A stretch of DNA of 64,000 bases from Pseudomonadota bacterium (GCA_025356075.1 JANXUT010000060.1:1-64000), one strand, 5' to 3'. Positions 46,785 to 59,019 are shown, counted from the first letter of the stretch. The notes: generated by a model from the sequence alone, not told the origin. Made by a program: numbers and translations.

Positions 46785-48941
46785 TTGGCGGCTGGCGAGT
46801 TCAGGTACTGGGGCTTCATCAGTTACAGCCACCGCGACACGGCCGTCGCACGCGCGTTGCAGAACGCGATCGAGAACTACCGGATCCCGCGGCGCCTCGT
46901 CGGACTCGCAACGCCCGTCGGCGCGTTGCCCGAGTACCTGAGGCCCGTGTTCCGGGATCGCGACGAGCTACCGGCCGGAGTCGACCTCGATGCCACGGTG
47001 CGCGCCGCGCTCAGCGCAAGCCGCTACCTGATCGTCATCTGCAGCCCCGACGCCGCGCGCTCGGAGTGGGTGGCGCGGGAAATCCTCGAGTTCAAGCGCC
47101 TGCACGGCGAGCAGCGCGTGCTCGCGCTCATTGCGCGGGGCGAACCCTTCGCCAGCGCCATCCCTGGGCGCGAGGCGGCGGAATGCTTCCCGGAGTCGTT
47201 GCGCCGGACGCTTGCCGCGGACGGCGAGGCCGCCGGTCACCCCGTCGAGATCGTCGCGGCGGACCTGCGCCCGCACGGCGACGGCAAGCGCCTCGCCACC
47301 CTCAAGATCCTCGCCGGCATGATGGGTGCCGGCTACAGCGTCGATCAGCTGGTGCGCCGCGACGCCCAGCGGCGCGCGCGCCGCATGGCGATGCTCGCGG
47401 CCGCTTCCCTCGCCGGCATGGCGGTGATGGGTGTCCTCACCGTCACGGCGTTCCGCGCGCGGGCGGAAGCCGAGCGGCAGCACGCCCAGGCCGAGGAGCT
47501 GCTCGGGTTCATGCTCGGGGACCTTCGCAAGAAGCTCGATCCGATCGGGCGCCTCGACGTGCTCGATGCGGTCGGCGCCGAGGCCCTCGCCTACTACGCG
47601 CGCCAGGATCCCAACCGGCTGGATGGCGGGTCGCTCGGGCGTCGCTCGGCCGCGCTGCACCTGATCGGCGAGATCCGGGAGCAGCGCGGCCGGCTCGATG
47701 ACGCACTTGCCGCGTTCACGAGCGCCGCGGCGACCACCGAGCAGTCCCTCGCGCGCGCGCCGCACGACGGGCAGCGAATCTTCGAGCATGCGCAGAGCGT
47801 CTACTGGGTCGGCTACATCGCCTACCGGCGCGGCCAGGCGGAGGCCGCGCAGAATTCCTTCCTGAAGTACCGGGAGCTCGCGCGGGCGCTCGTGAAGATC
47901 GACCCCGCGAACGCCGATTGGCGGCTCGAGACCGGCTACGCCGCGCAGAACCTGGGCGTCGTGCAACTCGACCGCGAGCGGCCGCGCGACGCGCTCGCCT
48001 CGTTCATCGAAGCACGCGATGCGTTCGCGGGTCTCGTCGCGGGGAAGGCGGAGCTTGCGAATGACCTCGCGGACGCGGACGGTTGGGTCGCCGAGGCCTA
48101 CGAAGCACTCGGCGACTATGCCGGGGCAATCAGGGCGCAGCAGCTCAGGCTCGACGTGCTTCGCTCGCTACCCGATGCCAACAACGACACGCATGCCAGG
48201 CACAACGCCGCGAACGCGCACTTCGCCCTCGCCCAGCTGAAGCTCTTCCTCGGCGATGCGCCGGCCGCGGAGGCCGACGCCCGCGAATCGGCCGCGATGG
48301 CGGGCGCTCTCGCGGCCACCGACAAGACCAATCTCGACTCGCTATCGGAGTACTGCTTCAACCGCCTGCGCCTCGCGGAGGTGAAGCTGGCGCTGAGCCA
48401 AGCCGATGCCGCGAGGACGCTGGTCGATGAGGTCAGCGTCGATGCCGCACGACTCACCTCGAGTGACGCATCGATGGTGCGCTGGCAGGTCGGCATCAAC
48501 GGCCTGATCCTCGCGCTCAAGTCCGAGTTCCCGCGCACCGCACACCCGGCGGTGCCGCTCGGCGAGGTCGATGAGTTCCTCGCGAAGGTCGCGCGTCTGG
48601 AGGCCGCGGGAACCAAGCTCGACGCCCACGGCATCGAAATCGTGGCGTTGCTCGAGCTCGTCGCGGGCGATGCACGCGAGTCGGGCGGGCAGCGAAAGGA
48701 GGCGACGGAGCGCTGGCAGCAAGCGGCCGTGCGCCTGCAACTCCCCGCCGCGAGCGGCGAATTGCCGGCGCTCACGCTGCTCGCGCGGCTCAAGCTCCGG
48801 CTCGGGGACCTCGCTGCGGCCCAGGCGCTCGCGGCGCGCGTGCGGGCCTCGAGCTTTAGGCACCCGGCGTATGCGGTCCTCGTCCGCGAGCTCTCGCACG
48901 CGGCTCAGGCGAGCCGCGTGCAACCCGTCGTCGCGAGCTAG
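46785..48941 (+). CDS. TIR domain - transmembrane - TPR-like repeat protein
   Basis: The protein is 718 residues from a TTG start with AGGGG 8 nt upstream. The N-terminal TIR domain (residues 5-140) shows FRYWGFISYSHRDTAVA, PVFRDRDELPAG, LSASRYLIVICSPDAARSEW and VAREILEF, with a Glu at the usual NADase position (about 98). One membrane helix (about 200-222) follows, then about 490 residues of helical tetratricopeptide-like repeats predicted to be periplasmic. Bacterial TIR proteins often degrade NAD or make signalling nucleotides in defence. Here the membrane layout suggests sensing across the envelope. Confidence 0.85.
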   Translation: MAAGEFRYWGFISYSHRDTAVARALQNAIENYRIPRRLVGLATPVGALPEYLRPVFRDRDELPAGVDLDATVRAALSASRYLIVICSPDAARSEWVAREILEFKRLHGEQRVLALIARGEPFASAIPGREAAECFPESLRRTLAADGEAAGHPVEIVAADLRPHGDGKRLATLKILAGMMGAGYSVDQLVRRDAQRRARRMAMLAAASLAGMAVMGVLTVTAFRARAEAERQHAQAEELLGFMLGDLRKKLDPIGRLDVLDAVGAEALAYYARQDPNRLDGGSLGRRSAALHLIGEIREQRGRLDDALAAFTSAAATTEQSLARAPHDGQRIFEHAQSVYWVGYIAYRRGQAEAAQNSFLKYRELARALVKIDPANADWRLETGYAAQNLGVVQLDRERPRDALASFIEARDAFAGLVAGKAELANDLADADGWVAEAYEALGDYAGAIRAQQLRLDVLRSLPDANNDTHARHNAANAHFALAQLKLFLGDAPAAEADARESAAMAGALAATDKTNLDSLSEYCFNRLRLAEVKLALSQADAARTLVDEVSVDAARLTSSDASMVRWQVGINGLILALKSEFPRTAHPAVPLGEVDEFLAKVARLEAAGTKLDAHGIEIVALLELVAGDARESGGQRKEATERWQQAAVRLQLPAASGELPALTLLARLKLRLGDLAAAQALAARVRASSFRHPAYAVLVRELSHAAQASRVQPVVAS

Positions 48942-49048
48942 CCCGGGAAGGTTCCGCGGCCGAGCCGGGCAGGACGCGGTCCGACGGTCGCGCTCCCCGC
49001 ACCCGTCGGAAGCCTTAGTCGGTCAGCGGCGTGTCGCTCCCGGATCGT

Positions 49049-49453
49049 TCAGGGGTGCCCGCCGTTCTGGATCGCGGGATCGGCGGTGATCGTGTTCGTA
49101 CCGTCGGTCAAGGAGACCGAGTACTTGTAGCTCTGCGCGTTGTCGTCCTTGTCGGTCTCGTGGGCGACTTTGCGGTCGGAGGACACCTCGAGGTCGTCGA
49201 ATTCGCCGTCGTTGCCGTCGATGACCACCGCATCCTCGGCGAACGCCCAGCCCGGCGTCACGACAGTCCAGGTGAGCAGGACATTGTGGCCATCGCCAAC
49301 CTGCAGCGGGTCGGGCGACAGCACGACCCGACCGTTCACGACCGACACCGACACGTTGGTCGTCGCCGATGCCGACAGCGACGCTGAGGAGAGCAGCACG
49401 GCGGACAGCGCCAGCAGCAGCGGCCGAACGCGGTTAGAAGTTCTGATACTCAT
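49049..49453 (-). CDS. Secreted unknown protein, 134 aa
   Basis: The ATG at 49453 has GGGGG 6 nt upstream. A clear signal peptide (RPLLLALSAVLLSSASLSASA) is followed by a beta-rich mature domain (VSVSVVNGRVVLSPDPLQVG, then HNVLLTWTVVTPGWAFAEDA and AQSYKYSVSLTDG). The alternation suggests an immunoglobulin-like or fibronectin-like sandwich. No cysteines are seen in the mature part. The function is unknown; it is convergent with the TIR gene. Confidence 0.72.
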   Translation of the reverse strand: MSIRTSNRVRPLLLALSAVLLSSASLSASATTNVSVSVVNGRVVLSPDPLQVGDGHNVLLTWTVVTPGWAFAEDAVVIDGNDGEFDDLEVSSDRKVAHETDKDDNAQSYKYSVSLTDGTNTITADPAIQNGGHP

Positions 49454-49814
49454 GATGCCCCCGGTGTGGTCGATCACCGCGCGCTGTGGCGGCGTGTGGC
49501 ATCGCAGGATGCTCCACCGGATCGCCAAGAAGCAATGGCCGCGCTTCGTCTGCGCCGTAGCTCCCTGCGAGTCAGCGATGACTCGCGCGATGGCGTGCCG
49601 CAGGGCACTCTTCTCACGGCGCGGCGAGTGTTCACCGGCGAGGACCACGCCGCGCGCGCGGCTCGAGCGTCATCCCGGCGTCAGGAAAACGGCGCCGGTT
49701 CGAACGATGGCCGCGCGGAGCGAACGACCAGGCGCGGCGGTCGCGGCCCACTGCCCACTTCGAGGCGCTCTACCGTCCATGCCTCGCTCCGGCCGGTAGT
49801 CCAGTTGCACACGG
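49454..49814. other. Intergenic region upstream of secreted protein
   Basis: About 360 bp between the start of the secreted-protein gene and the 3' end of the pseudogene. I see no supported gene, terminator or repeat in it; it should contain the promoter of the leftward secreted-protein gene. Confidence 0.3.
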
Positions 49815-50306
49815 CTAAACGCCACACGCCTTCTTGAGTCGGGCTGAGAACTCAGCCGCGAATACCGACTGCGTGCGGGTCAGCCAGACGTCGTCTGCGA
49901 TCAGGTAGTCCCCGGTTTTCCGCTCCAGGGCTTGCCAGTGCAGCCGGGCGCCGTCGCGCGTGATGCGGACCCGAATGGTGATCGCAGGATCCGCGCGAGC
50001 GCTCGTGACCTACGCATTGGCCAGCAATCCGGCGATGCCGCCGGTGATTGACGGAGCGTCGCCGTCGTCGGTCTTGGCGGCGTCCGGTGTGGCGTAGGTG
50101 TGCGCTCCGCAGAGTTTGCCGCCGCGCTGGTAGAGGGTGATGGCGAAGTACGAGCATTTGCCGGGGTCCTTCGTGACGTGCGCCGGGCACGACGGGTAGC
50201 TCTCCCACGCCCCCTCGAAGGAACTGCCGGGACCCGCCGCGAGTGGCGGCGCCATCAGCCCGAGCGCGCATGCAAGGGCGCCCGATAGACGAGTGATGCG
50301 TGTCAT
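49815..50306 (-). pseudogene. Exported protein gene split by an in-frame amber codon
   Basis: The ATG at 50306 with AGGT just upstream opens a frame with a signal peptide (RLSGALACALGLMAPPLAAG) and a mature part containing WESYPSCPAHVTKDPGKCSY. It meets a TAG at 50012-50010 and then stays open in the same frame for 64 more codons to a TAG at 49817-49815. The downstream part (RVRITRDGARLHWQALERKT, then GDYLIADDVWLT) looks like a normal continuation. A single CAG-to-TAG change would explain it. The truncated product may still be made; a sequencing error or read-through are alternatives. Confidence 0.6.
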
Positions 50307-50435
50307 AGGCACCTAACTGAAGTCCGCCGTCGTGTCGCTCCGCCGCGATGGAATTACCGACAAGCCGTTGCCGCGCCTGAAAGCCGGCGAACCGCCTCGA
50401 GTCATGCCGCCCCGTCGTGGGGCTGGGCGGAGCGC

Positions 50436-51197
50436 CTAGCGCGCGCCGAGTGCGAGCTCGACGGTCGTGAGATCGGCTTCGGTGTCAACGCCAGGCCCCG
50501 GCACCTCGAGCGCCGTCGCCAGGACGATCGCGAGCCCGTGCTCGAGCGCGCGAAGTTGCTCGAGGCGCTCGGCCTCCTCGAGCGGCGATGGCGGAAGCGC
50601 CGCGAGCGCGAGGAGCGCGGCGACCCGGTAGGCGTAGATTCCGATGTGCCGCTGCGCGAGCGCGTGGCGGGCAGGTCCCGCATCGCCGCGCGCGGCGGCA
50701 TCGCGCTGCCACGGGATGGGCGCGCGGCTGAAGTAAAGCGCGCGGCCCTCGGCCGAGACGACCACCTTGACGACGTTCGGGTCCTTGAGCTCCTCGACCG
50801 ACCGGATAGGCGTCGCGAGCGTGGCGATGGCTGCGCCCGGGTGCGCCGCGAGGAGCGCAGCGACCTGCGCGACGACCTTTGGCGGAATGAGCGGCTCATC
50901 TCCCTGCACGTTCACGACGATCGCATCGCCGGGCCAGCGCCGCGTGCGCGCGACCTCGGCGAGGCGGTCGGTGCCGGAGGGGTGCGCGGGGTCGGTGAGC
51001 GCGACGTCGGCGCCGAAGCCGCGGCAGGCGGCGGCGATGCGCTCATCGTCCGTCGCGACGATGACTTCGCTCGCACCCGAGAGCGTCGCGCGCGCGTGCA
51101 CGTGCTCGATCATCGGGCGCCCGGCGATGGTGCGAAGGGGCTTGCCCGGCAGGCGGGTCGATGCGTAGCGCGCCGGGATGACGACCCGAAAACTCAC
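50436..51197 (-). CDS. kdsB: CMP-Kdo synthetase (3-deoxy-manno-octulosonate cytidylyltransferase)
   Basis: The protein is 253 residues and activates Kdo for lipopolysaccharide. Signatures are [48 protein letters not shown] and [17 protein letters not shown], with [10 protein letters not shown] near the end. The GTG start overlaps the upstream Trm112-like gene by 4 nt. It is the last gene of the exbB-exbD-msbA-lpxK-kdsB group. Confidence 0.97.
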   Translation of the reverse strand: MSFRVVIPARYASTRLPGKPLRTIAGRPMIEHVHARATLSGASEVIVATDDERIAAACRGFGADVALTDPAHPSGTDRLAEVARTRRWPGDAIVVNVQGDEPLIPPKVVAQVAALLAAHPGAAIATLATPIRSVEELKDPNVVKVVVSAEGRALYFSRAPIPWQRDAAARGDAGPARHALAQRHIGIYAYRVAALLALAALPPSPLEEAERLEQLRALEHGLAIVLATALEVPGPGVDTEADLTTVELALGAR

Positions 51198-51382
51198 GCG
51201 CGCAGCACCGGATCGTCGCTCGCCAGCCGCCTCGCCTCCTCCTCCAGCATGACCGGGATCTCATCGCGCACCGGGTAGCCGAGCCGGTCGAGGCGGCAGA
51301 CGAGCTCCGCGGTCGCGCGCGAGTACACGAGCGGCCCTTTGCAGACCGGGCAGGCGAGGATGTCGAGCAGTTTGCTATCCAT
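51194..51382 (-). CDS. Trm112/YcaR-like small zinc protein
   Basis: The protein is 62 residues from the ATG at 51382. It has CPVCKGPL near the N-terminus, a later Cys ([20 protein letters not shown]) and the typical ending DIPV-like segment of the UPF0434/Trm112 family. Its position between lpxK and kdsB matches E. coli ycaR. Trm112 proteins stabilise methyltransferases in other domains of life; the bacterial partner is uncertain. Confidence 0.92.
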   Translation of the reverse strand: MDSKLLDILACPVCKGPLVYSRATAELVCRLDRLGYPVRDEIPVMLEEEARRLASDDPVLRA

Positions 51383-51392
51383 CAAGCGTTCC

Positions 51393-52373
51393 TCATCGGG
51401 AAGGAAGGAGTGCCGCCACCCGCCCGAGCAGTCGCTCGGCATCGGCCGGACCGATCGTCGCGGACACCTCGAGCCAGTAGACCCCCTCGCGCGCGAGCTC
51501 CGCGCATTTTACGGCATCCTTCTCCGTCATCACGACGGGCAGCCCGTCGCCGAAGTCGAGATCTGCTGCGTGTAGCCGTCCGTGGTCCGGGTGCGGGTGT
51601 TCGATGGGCGCGAGGCCCCCCGCCCTCAGCGTCGCGAAGAACCGGCCGGGGTTGCCGATCGCAGCAACCGCGTGCACGCGCGCGCTGCGGAAGTCCTCGA
51701 GCGGCCGGCGCGCCCCGCTGCCGAGCGCGACGAGGGCGCCGGGGACGAGCGCCATCGCGATGTCATCGGCGCGGGTGCTGCCACCGTTGATCACGGTGAT
51801 GTCCACCTCGGTCGCTCGCGCGGCAGGCTCCCTGAGCGGCCCCGCCGGCAGGAGCCGACCGTTGCCGAAGTGTCTCTCGCCGTCGATGACGAGGATCTCA
51901 AGCTCGCGTGCGAGGCGATAGTGCTGCAGCCCGTCGTCGGCGATGATGAGTTCGACCTCGGGCGGCAAGAGCGCCGCCGCGGCCGTGCGATCGCGCCCGA
52001 CGGCGAGCGGAACGCCGGTGCGCCGCGCGAGCAGCACGGGCTCATCGCCCACGACCGCCGGATCGGAGTCGCCGCTCACCCGCGTCGCGCCCGTGTTCGA
52101 GCCACCGTAGCCGCAGCTCACGATGCCAACGCGGATCCCGCGCTCGCCGAGTCGCGCGGCGAGCCACGCGACCAGGGGTGTCTTGCCACTCCCGCCGACG
52201 GTGAGGTTGCCGACGACGACGACCGGCCGGGGCGAGGCGACGCTCGCGAACCAACCGAGGCGATACGCGGTGCGGCGCGAGCGCACGATGAGCCCAAAGA
52301 GCGCCGCGAGGGGGCGCAGCCAAAGGCCACCCCGTGCGTCGCCGTACCAGACCCGCTCGAGCCAGCTCTGCAT
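51393..52373 (-). CDS. lpxK: Tetraacyldisaccharide 4'-kinase
   Basis: This inner-membrane-associated P-loop kinase has 326 residues and adds the 4'-phosphate of lipid A. The Walker A loop is in [19 protein letters not shown] (about residue 56). Other motifs are [32 protein letters not shown] and [12 protein letters not shown]. The gene follows msbA after 5 bp, the conserved order for lipid A export and completion. Confidence 0.97.
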   Translation of the reverse strand: MQSWLERVWYGDARGGLWLRPLAALFGLIVRSRRTAYRLGWFASVASPRPVVVVGNLTVGGSGKTPLVAWLAARLGERGIRVGIVSCGYGGSNTGATRVSGDSDPAVVGDEPVLLARRTGVPLAVGRDRTAAAALLPPEVELIIADDGLQHYRLARELEILVIDGERHFGNGRLLPAGPLREPAARATEVDITVINGGSTRADDIAMALVPGALVALGSGARRPLEDFRSARVHAVAAIGNPGRFFATLRAGGLAPIEHPHPDHGRLHAADLDFGDGLPVVMTEKDAVKCAELAREGVYWLEVSATIGPADAERLLGRVAALLPSR

Positions 52374-52378
52374 GCGGG

Positions 52379-54131
<1,753 letters not shown>

Positions 54132-54139
<8 letters not shown>

Positions 54140-54554
54140 CGGGCTGCTGGTTGACGGTCGCGATGTTGACCTGCGCGAAGCCCATGCGGCCGGCGACGTC
54201 CATGGCGGTCACGACCGCCTGGTGGGTCGCGCGCGCATCGGCGCGGATCGTGATCGGCTGGCCGGCGGAATTGGGCGCGAGCTTCGCCAGCGCCGCGCGC
54301 AGCGACTCGGGGCTGCGATTCACGAGCGCGCGGTCGTTGACGAGGTAGCCCCCGTCCGCGCCGATCGAGATCGTGATCTTGTCGGGCGTGTGCGCCTCGG
54401 GGGTCGCGCTTGACTCGGGCAGGCGGACTTTCAGGCGCCCGTCCTGCACGAACGAGGTCGAGACCATGAAGAACATGACGAGCAGCAGCACGACGTCGAT
54501 GAGCGAGGTCACGTTGATCTCGGGCTCGAGGCCGCGGCGGCGACTGAAGTTCAT
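54132..54554 (-). CDS. exbD: ExbD/TolR-type biopolymer transport protein
   Basis: The protein is 140 residues. A short cytoplasmic N-terminus (INVTSLIDVVLLLVMFFMV) leads into the single membrane helix, which contains the proton-carrying Asp, and then a periplasmic domain. It forms a motor with the upstream ExbB and energises an outer-membrane process. The pairing with msbA is common in this group. It overlaps exbB by 4 nt. Confidence 0.93.
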
Positions 54555-55216
54555 GCCGCCGAGGCCGATTCGGGAGCCCGGTGGGGCACGCCCTCCAGCA
54601 TCGGATCGATCGCCCGGAAGCCATCGAGCGAACGGACGAGCTTCAGCGCTTCCTTCTCCATCGATACGACGAGCCCGTCGACGCGACCGCGCAGGTAGCG
54701 GTAGCCCATCAGCGAGGGAATCGCGACGATGAGGCCGGCGGCGGTGCAGATGAGCGCCTGGCCGATGCCGCCGGAGAGCATCTTGGGATCGCCCACGCCC
54801 TGGTGCGTGATCGCATTGAACGCCACGATAATTCCGGTCACGGTGCCAAGCAGCCCGAGGAGCGGCGAGACGGCGGCGATGGTGCCTAACATGTTGAGGA
54901 AGCGCTCGAGCTCGTGGACGACGTGCCGGCCCGTGTCCTCGATCGCTTCCTTGATGTATTCGCGCGGCCGGTTGCGGTTGGCAAGCCCCGCCGCGAGGAT
55001 CTGGCCGAGCGCGGAGTTCTGCTCGAGCGCGCTGATGTGACGGTCGGTCAGCTGGCCGGTCTCGACCAGTTTCCAGACCTTTTCACGCAATTCGGGCGGG
55101 ATGACGCGTCGTTCCTGCAGGCTCCACAGCCGCTCCAGAAGGATCGCTGTGGCGCCGATCGAGAGCGCAATGATCGGCCACATGACGGGGCCGCCGGCCT
55201 TGATGATTTCCCACAT
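54551..55216 (-). CDS. exbB: ExbB/TolQ/MotA-type proton channel protein
   Basis: The protein is 221 residues with three membrane helices (about 10-30, 110-130 and 150-170). The family segments LGLLGTVTGIIVAFNAI and QALICTAAGLIVAIPSLMGY are present. With ExbD it forms a proton-driven stator. It is the first gene of the leftward exbB-exbD-msbA-lpxK-kdsB operon. Confidence 0.94.
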   Translation of the reverse strand: MWEIIKAGGPVMWPIIALSIGATAILLERLWSLQERRVIPPELREKVWKLVETGQLTDRHISALEQNSALGQILAAGLANRNRPREYIKEAIEDTGRHVVHELERFLNMLGTIAAVSPLLGLLGTVTGIIVAFNAITHQGVGDPKMLSGGIGQALICTAAGLIVAIPSLMGYRYLRGRVDGLVVSMEKEALKLVRSLDGFRAIDPMLEGVPHRAPESASAA

Positions 55217-55291
55217 CGCGTGCTCTGGTCCTCACACCCCGTAAGCGGCTGATGATACTGCAGTTTGCCCTCCCGGGGCAGTGCCTTGGCG

Positions 55292-55993
55292 CTACCGCGC
55301 GAGGAGGCGTCCCTCGCTCAGCACGAGGATCCGGTCGAGACGCGCCGCGAGGCGCTCATCGTGGGTGACGATGACGAGGCTGACGCCGAACTCGCGGTTG
55401 AGCTCGAGCATCAGGTCGAACACCTGCGCCGCGTTCGCGCCGTCGAGGTTGCCGGTCGGCTCATCCGCGAGCACGAGCGCGGGGCGCGTCACGAGTGCCC
55501 GTGCGACCGCGGCGCGCTGCCGCTCACCGCCCGAGAGCTGCGAGGGCCGGTGGCTCAGTCGCTCGGCAAGGCCCACCCGCCCGAGGATCGCGGCGGCGGC
55601 GCCGAACGCCTCGCGCGCGGGCATGCGCCGCACGAGCAGCGGCATCGCGACGTTCTCGAGCGCGGAAAACTCGGGCAGCAGGTGGTGGAACTGGTAGACG
55701 AAGCCGACGGCGCGGTTCCTCAGGTGCCCGCGCGCGGCGTCGGAGAGCCGGTGCATCGCCTGGCCCTCGATCTCGACCTCCCCGCTCGTCGGCAGGTCGA
55801 GGCCCCCGAGGAGCTGCAACAGCGTCGTCTTGCCCGAACCCGAGCTCCCGACGATCGCGATGCGCTCGCCGCGGCAGACGCTGAGCTCGGCACCGGCCAG
55901 CACCCGAAGGAGCGCCGGGCCCTGCCGGAACTCCTTGACGAGGCCGGTCGCCCGCAGGACCGGTGGTGCTGATTCGTGGGCGGGCTCAGTCAT
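55292..55993 (-). CDS. lolD: Lipoprotein-releasing ABC ATPase LolD
   Basis: The protein is 233 residues. Walker A is [19 protein letters not shown], the signature [15 protein letters not shown] and Walker [13 protein letters not shown]; the last is shared with MacB/LolD-type ATPases. It drives extraction of lipoproteins from the inner membrane for LolA (9108-9770). It overlaps the upstream permease gene by 8 nt. Confidence 0.96.
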   Translation of the reverse strand: MTEPAHESAPPVLRATGLVKEFRQGPALLRVLAGAELSVCRGERIAIVGSSGSGKTTLLQLLGGLDLPTSGEVEIEGQAMHRLSDAARGHLRNRAVGFVYQFHHLLPEFSALENVAMPLLVRRMPAREAFGAAAAILGRVGLAERLSHRPSQLSGGERQRAAVARALVTRPALVLADEPTGNLDGANAAQVFDLMLELNREFGVSLVIVTHDERLAARLDRILVLSEGRLLAR

Positions 55994-57239
55994 GGCGTAG
56001 CGCCTCGGCGGGCTGCGTGCGCGCGGCGCGCCACGCAGGGTACAGGGTCGCGAGCGCGCTTAACACGAGCACCGCGACGACGATGCCGGCGACATCGGAG
56101 TCGCTGACGACCGAGGGCAGCTCCGACAGGAAGTAGACCTTCGCATCGAAGAGCGAGGTGCCAAGGAGCCGCTCGAGTGCGTGCACGGCCTCAGTCAGGT
56201 GATGGGCGAGCCCGACCCCCATCGCGGTGCCGGCGAGCAGGCCGATCGTGCCGATCGCGATCCCCTGCAGCATGAAGACGCCGACGAGCGAGCCGGGCGT
56301 TAGCCCCAGGGTCCTCAGGATGGCGATTTCGCTGCGCTTCTCGCGCACCAGCATCACGAGGGTCGCGATGATGTTGAAGGCCGCGACCGCAATCACGATC
56401 GAAAGGAGCACGAACATGATCGACTTGGTCGTCGCGATCGCGCGGAAGAAGTTCGCATGCTGGCGGCTCCAGTCGCTGATGAAGTAACCGCCACCCAAGC
56501 CGACCGCGACCGCGTGCACGATCGTCGCCGCCCGGAATGGGTCATCGACCTTAAGCGCAAGCCCCGTCACCGCGCCGCCGAGCCGAAAGAGCCGCGCTGC
56601 ATCCTCGAGGTTCATGACCGCGACGTTGCGGTCGAACTCGTAGAGCCCTGAGTCGATCAGCCCAGCAACCTTGAGGCGCCTTAAGCGCGGCACGACCCCG
56701 GCGGGCGTCGCCGTCCCCTTCGGCGCCGCGAGCACGATGCTCTCGCCAACGCCGACCTTGAGCTCCTCGGCCAGGCTCCTGCCGAGGAGCACCGTGTAGC
56801 TCCCGGGCGTCAGCGCATCGAGGCTGCCGCCCTTGACGTGCGCCGCGAGCGAGCCGATCCGCCGCTCGGCGGCAGGCTCGATGCCGCGCACCAGCACGCC
56901 GCTCACGTGCTCGGCGTGGGCGACGAGGCCGCGGTCCTCGATGTAGGGCGCGACCGCCAGGACGTGCGGCTGCTTGGCGGCCTCCGCCGCGACGCCCGGC
57001 CAGTCGGCGATCGGTTCTTCGATGCCGGTCAGCGTCGCGTGCGCCGTCACCGCGAGGATCCGCTCGCGCAGCTCGACCTCGAAGCCATTCATCACCGCGA
57101 GCACGACGATCATCACGGCGACCCCGGTCGCGACCCCTGCGGCGCACACGAACGTGCTGAAGGACAAGAAGCGGTTGTCGCTCCTGGCGCTCAGGAAGCG
57201 CATCGCGAGCCGCCACTCGATCGGAGCCGCCGCGCTCAT
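55986..57239 (-). CDS. LolC/LolE-family permease (second copy)
   Basis: The protein is 417 residues from the ATG at 57239 (ATGA overlap with the first permease). The N-terminal membrane helix and segment [20 protein letters not shown] are typical, followed by a periplasmic domain and three C-terminal helices with [20 protein letters not shown]. It is one of two paralogous permeases beside lolD. I cannot decide which corresponds to LolC and which to LolE. Confidence 0.94.
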   Translation of the reverse strand: MSAAAPIEWRLAMRFLSARSDNRFLSFSTFVCAAGVATGVAVMIVVLAVMNGFEVELRERILAVTAHATLTGIEEPIADWPGVAAEAAKQPHVLAVAPYIEDRGLVAHAEHVSGVLVRGIEPAAERRIGSLAAHVKGGSLDALTPGSYTVLLGRSLAEELKVGVGESIVLAAPKGTATPAGVVPRLRRLKVAGLIDSGLYEFDRNVAVMNLEDAARLFRLGGAVTGLALKVDDPFRAATIVHAVAVGLGGGYFISDWSRQHANFFRAIATTKSIMFVLLSIVIAVAAFNIIATLVMLVREKRSEIAILRTLGLTPGSLVGVFMLQGIAIGTIGLLAGTAMGVGLAHHLTEAVHALERLLGTSLFDAKVYFLSELPSVVSDSDVAGIVVAVLVLSALATLYPAWRAARTQPAEALRHD

Positions 57240-58477
57240 TCGTAGCGCAGCGCGTCGGCGGGCTCGACCCGCGCGGCGCGCAGCGACGGATAGACCGTCG
57301 CGAGGAGCGTGAGGAGGAGCCCGGCGCCGACCACGAGCACGACGTCCGGCACCTCGACGCGGGACGGAATGCGCGTGACGTAGTAGACGTCGGCGGCGAA
57401 GAACTGGAAGTGGAAGAGCCACTCGAGGCCCGCGGCAATGTTGCCGACGTTGGTCGCGATGAGGAGCCCAAGCACCGCGCCCACGAGCGTCCCGAGCCAG
57501 CCGATCAGCGCGCCCTGCGCGACGAAGACCGCGACGACGCCGCGCGGCGTGAGGCCGAGGGTGCGCAGGATCGCGATGTCGTTCTGCTTGGCGCGCACGA
57601 CCATGACCAGCGTCGCGACGATGTTGAACGCGGCGACGCCGACGACCAGCAGCAGGATCAGCGTCATCATCGTCTTCTCGATGCGGATCGCGCGGAAGTA
57701 CCCCGCGTTCTCGACCGTCCAGTCGCGCGCGAGGAGGCCGGGGCCGAGCGCCGCAGCGGCGGCGGCGGCACGCGCCGGCGCCTCGTACACGGCCGCGAAC
57801 TTGAGCCTCAGGCCGGTCGGCCCGGCGCTCGCGCCGAGCGCGACCACGTCCTCCTCGGCCGCGAGCGCCAGCTCGCTGTCGTGGTCCTGCAGTCCCACCT
57901 CGAAGATGCCGGCGACGGTGAACACGCGGATGCGCGGCGCGAGGTCGCCGTCCGCCTCCCCCGCCGGCACCATGACCGTGACCTCATCGCCGACCGTCAC
58001 CCCGAGCTGGAAGGCGACGCCGCGGCCGAGCAGCAGGCGATTGCTGCCGGGCGAAAGGTCGGCGAGCTGGCCGGAGAGGAGCGCAGTCTCGATCGTCGAC
58101 ACCGAGGGCTCGAGCGCCGGGTTGATGCCCCTGAGCGTCGCCGCCGTCATCTGCGCACCGTGCGCGAGGAGCGCCTGCTGGTCGAGGTAGGGCGCGGCAC
58201 CGATGACGCCCGGCAGCTTTCGCGCGCGCGCGGCGAGCGCGGCCCCGTCGAGGGGCCCGCCGTCGGAGCGGCTCAAGGTCGCGTGGGCGGAGAGGCTGAG
58301 GAGCCGATCGCGCAGCTGCCCCTCGAAGCCGTTCATGATGGACAGGATCACGATGAGCGCGATGACGCCGAGGGCGACGCCAATCAGCGACAGGAGCGTG
58401 TTGAACGAGACGAAGAACCCCGCCTGGCGCGCGCGCGCGTAGCGCAGCGCGAGGAAGAGCTCGAGGGGCCGGATCAT
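57236..58477 (-). CDS. LolC/LolE-family permease (first copy)
   Basis: The protein is 413 residues with the family start (LELFLALRYARARQAGFFVS, then FNTLLSLIGVALGVIALIVI), a periplasmic lipoprotein-binding domain and three C-terminal helices with [20 protein letters not shown]. With the second copy and LolD it should form a LolCDE complex with two different permeases. It is the first gene of the lol operon. Confidence 0.94.
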   Translation of the reverse strand: MIRPLELFLALRYARARQAGFFVSFNTLLSLIGVALGVIALIVILSIMNGFEGQLRDRLLSLSAHATLSRSDGGPLDGAALAARARKLPGVIGAAPYLDQQALLAHGAQMTAATLRGINPALEPSVSTIETALLSGQLADLSPGSNRLLLGRGVAFQLGVTVGDEVTVMVPAGEADGDLAPRIRVFTVAGIFEVGLQDHDSELALAAEEDVVALGASAGPTGLRLKFAAVYEAPARAAAAAAALGPGLLARDWTVENAGYFRAIRIEKTMMTLILLLVVGVAAFNIVATLVMVVRAKQNDIAILRTLGLTPRGVVAVFVAQGALIGWLGTLVGAVLGLLIATNVGNIAAGLEWLFHFQFFAADVYYVTRIPSRVEVPDVVLVVGAGLLLTLLATVYPSLRAARVEPADALRYE

Positions 58478-58601
58478 GCCGTGATTAGACCATGGAGCCC
58501 AGGAACTGCGAACCGCGTCATGGTCCGGCGCGATGGGGGAGGCCGGGAGCGCCCAGGCCCGCGGGGCGCGGTGGTATATTCACGCACCGGAGGTGTCACC
58601 C

Positions 58602-58883
58602 ATGACCTTCAACGCATCGACTGCCGTTCGCCTAGGCGCCATCGCGCTCACCTGCTGCGGGCTCCTCGCGGGCCTGCCCGCGCGGGCGGCCGACGACGCG
58701 CCAGGTGGGCACCCGGAACGCGGCGCGCACATGGCCGCCGTCGAGCAGCAGTTTGGCGCCCCGGCCACGCGCTACCCGGCCGTCGGGGTGCCTGCGATCA
58801 CCCGCTGGGACTATCCCACCATGGTGGTCTACTTCGAGAACGACCTCGTGCTGCACACGGTGCTCGTGAACCCGGGCAGCTGA
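58602..58883 (+). CDS. Small exported protein, 93 aa
   Basis: The ATG at 58602 has GGAGGTG 7 nt upstream and an extended -10 (TGG-TATATT, 58572-58580), which places a start point near 58587. A signal peptide (LGAIALTCCGLLAGLPARA) precedes a short mature domain: HMAAVEQQFGAPATRYPAVG, then PAITRWDYPTMVVYFENDL. The GAPxxRYPxVGxPAITRWDYP pattern resembles the BamE/SmpA-like fold found in many small gammaproteobacterial exported proteins. The role is unknown. Confidence 0.8.
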   Translation: MTFNASTAVRLGAIALTCCGLLAGLPARAADDAPGGHPERGAHMAAVEQQFGAPATRYPAVGVPAITRWDYPTMVVYFENDLVLHTVLVNPGS

Positions 58884-59019
58884 TCGAAGGCGGCGGCGCG
58901 GATCCCGCGCCCGCCGTCAAGACGTTACGGGCGCCTCCCGGCCCGGTATCCTCGCCACCCACCACGAAGCCCGCGCACGTCCGCGCGGGTGGCGAGCTAT
59001 TGCGTCGAGTCAGAGCGAA

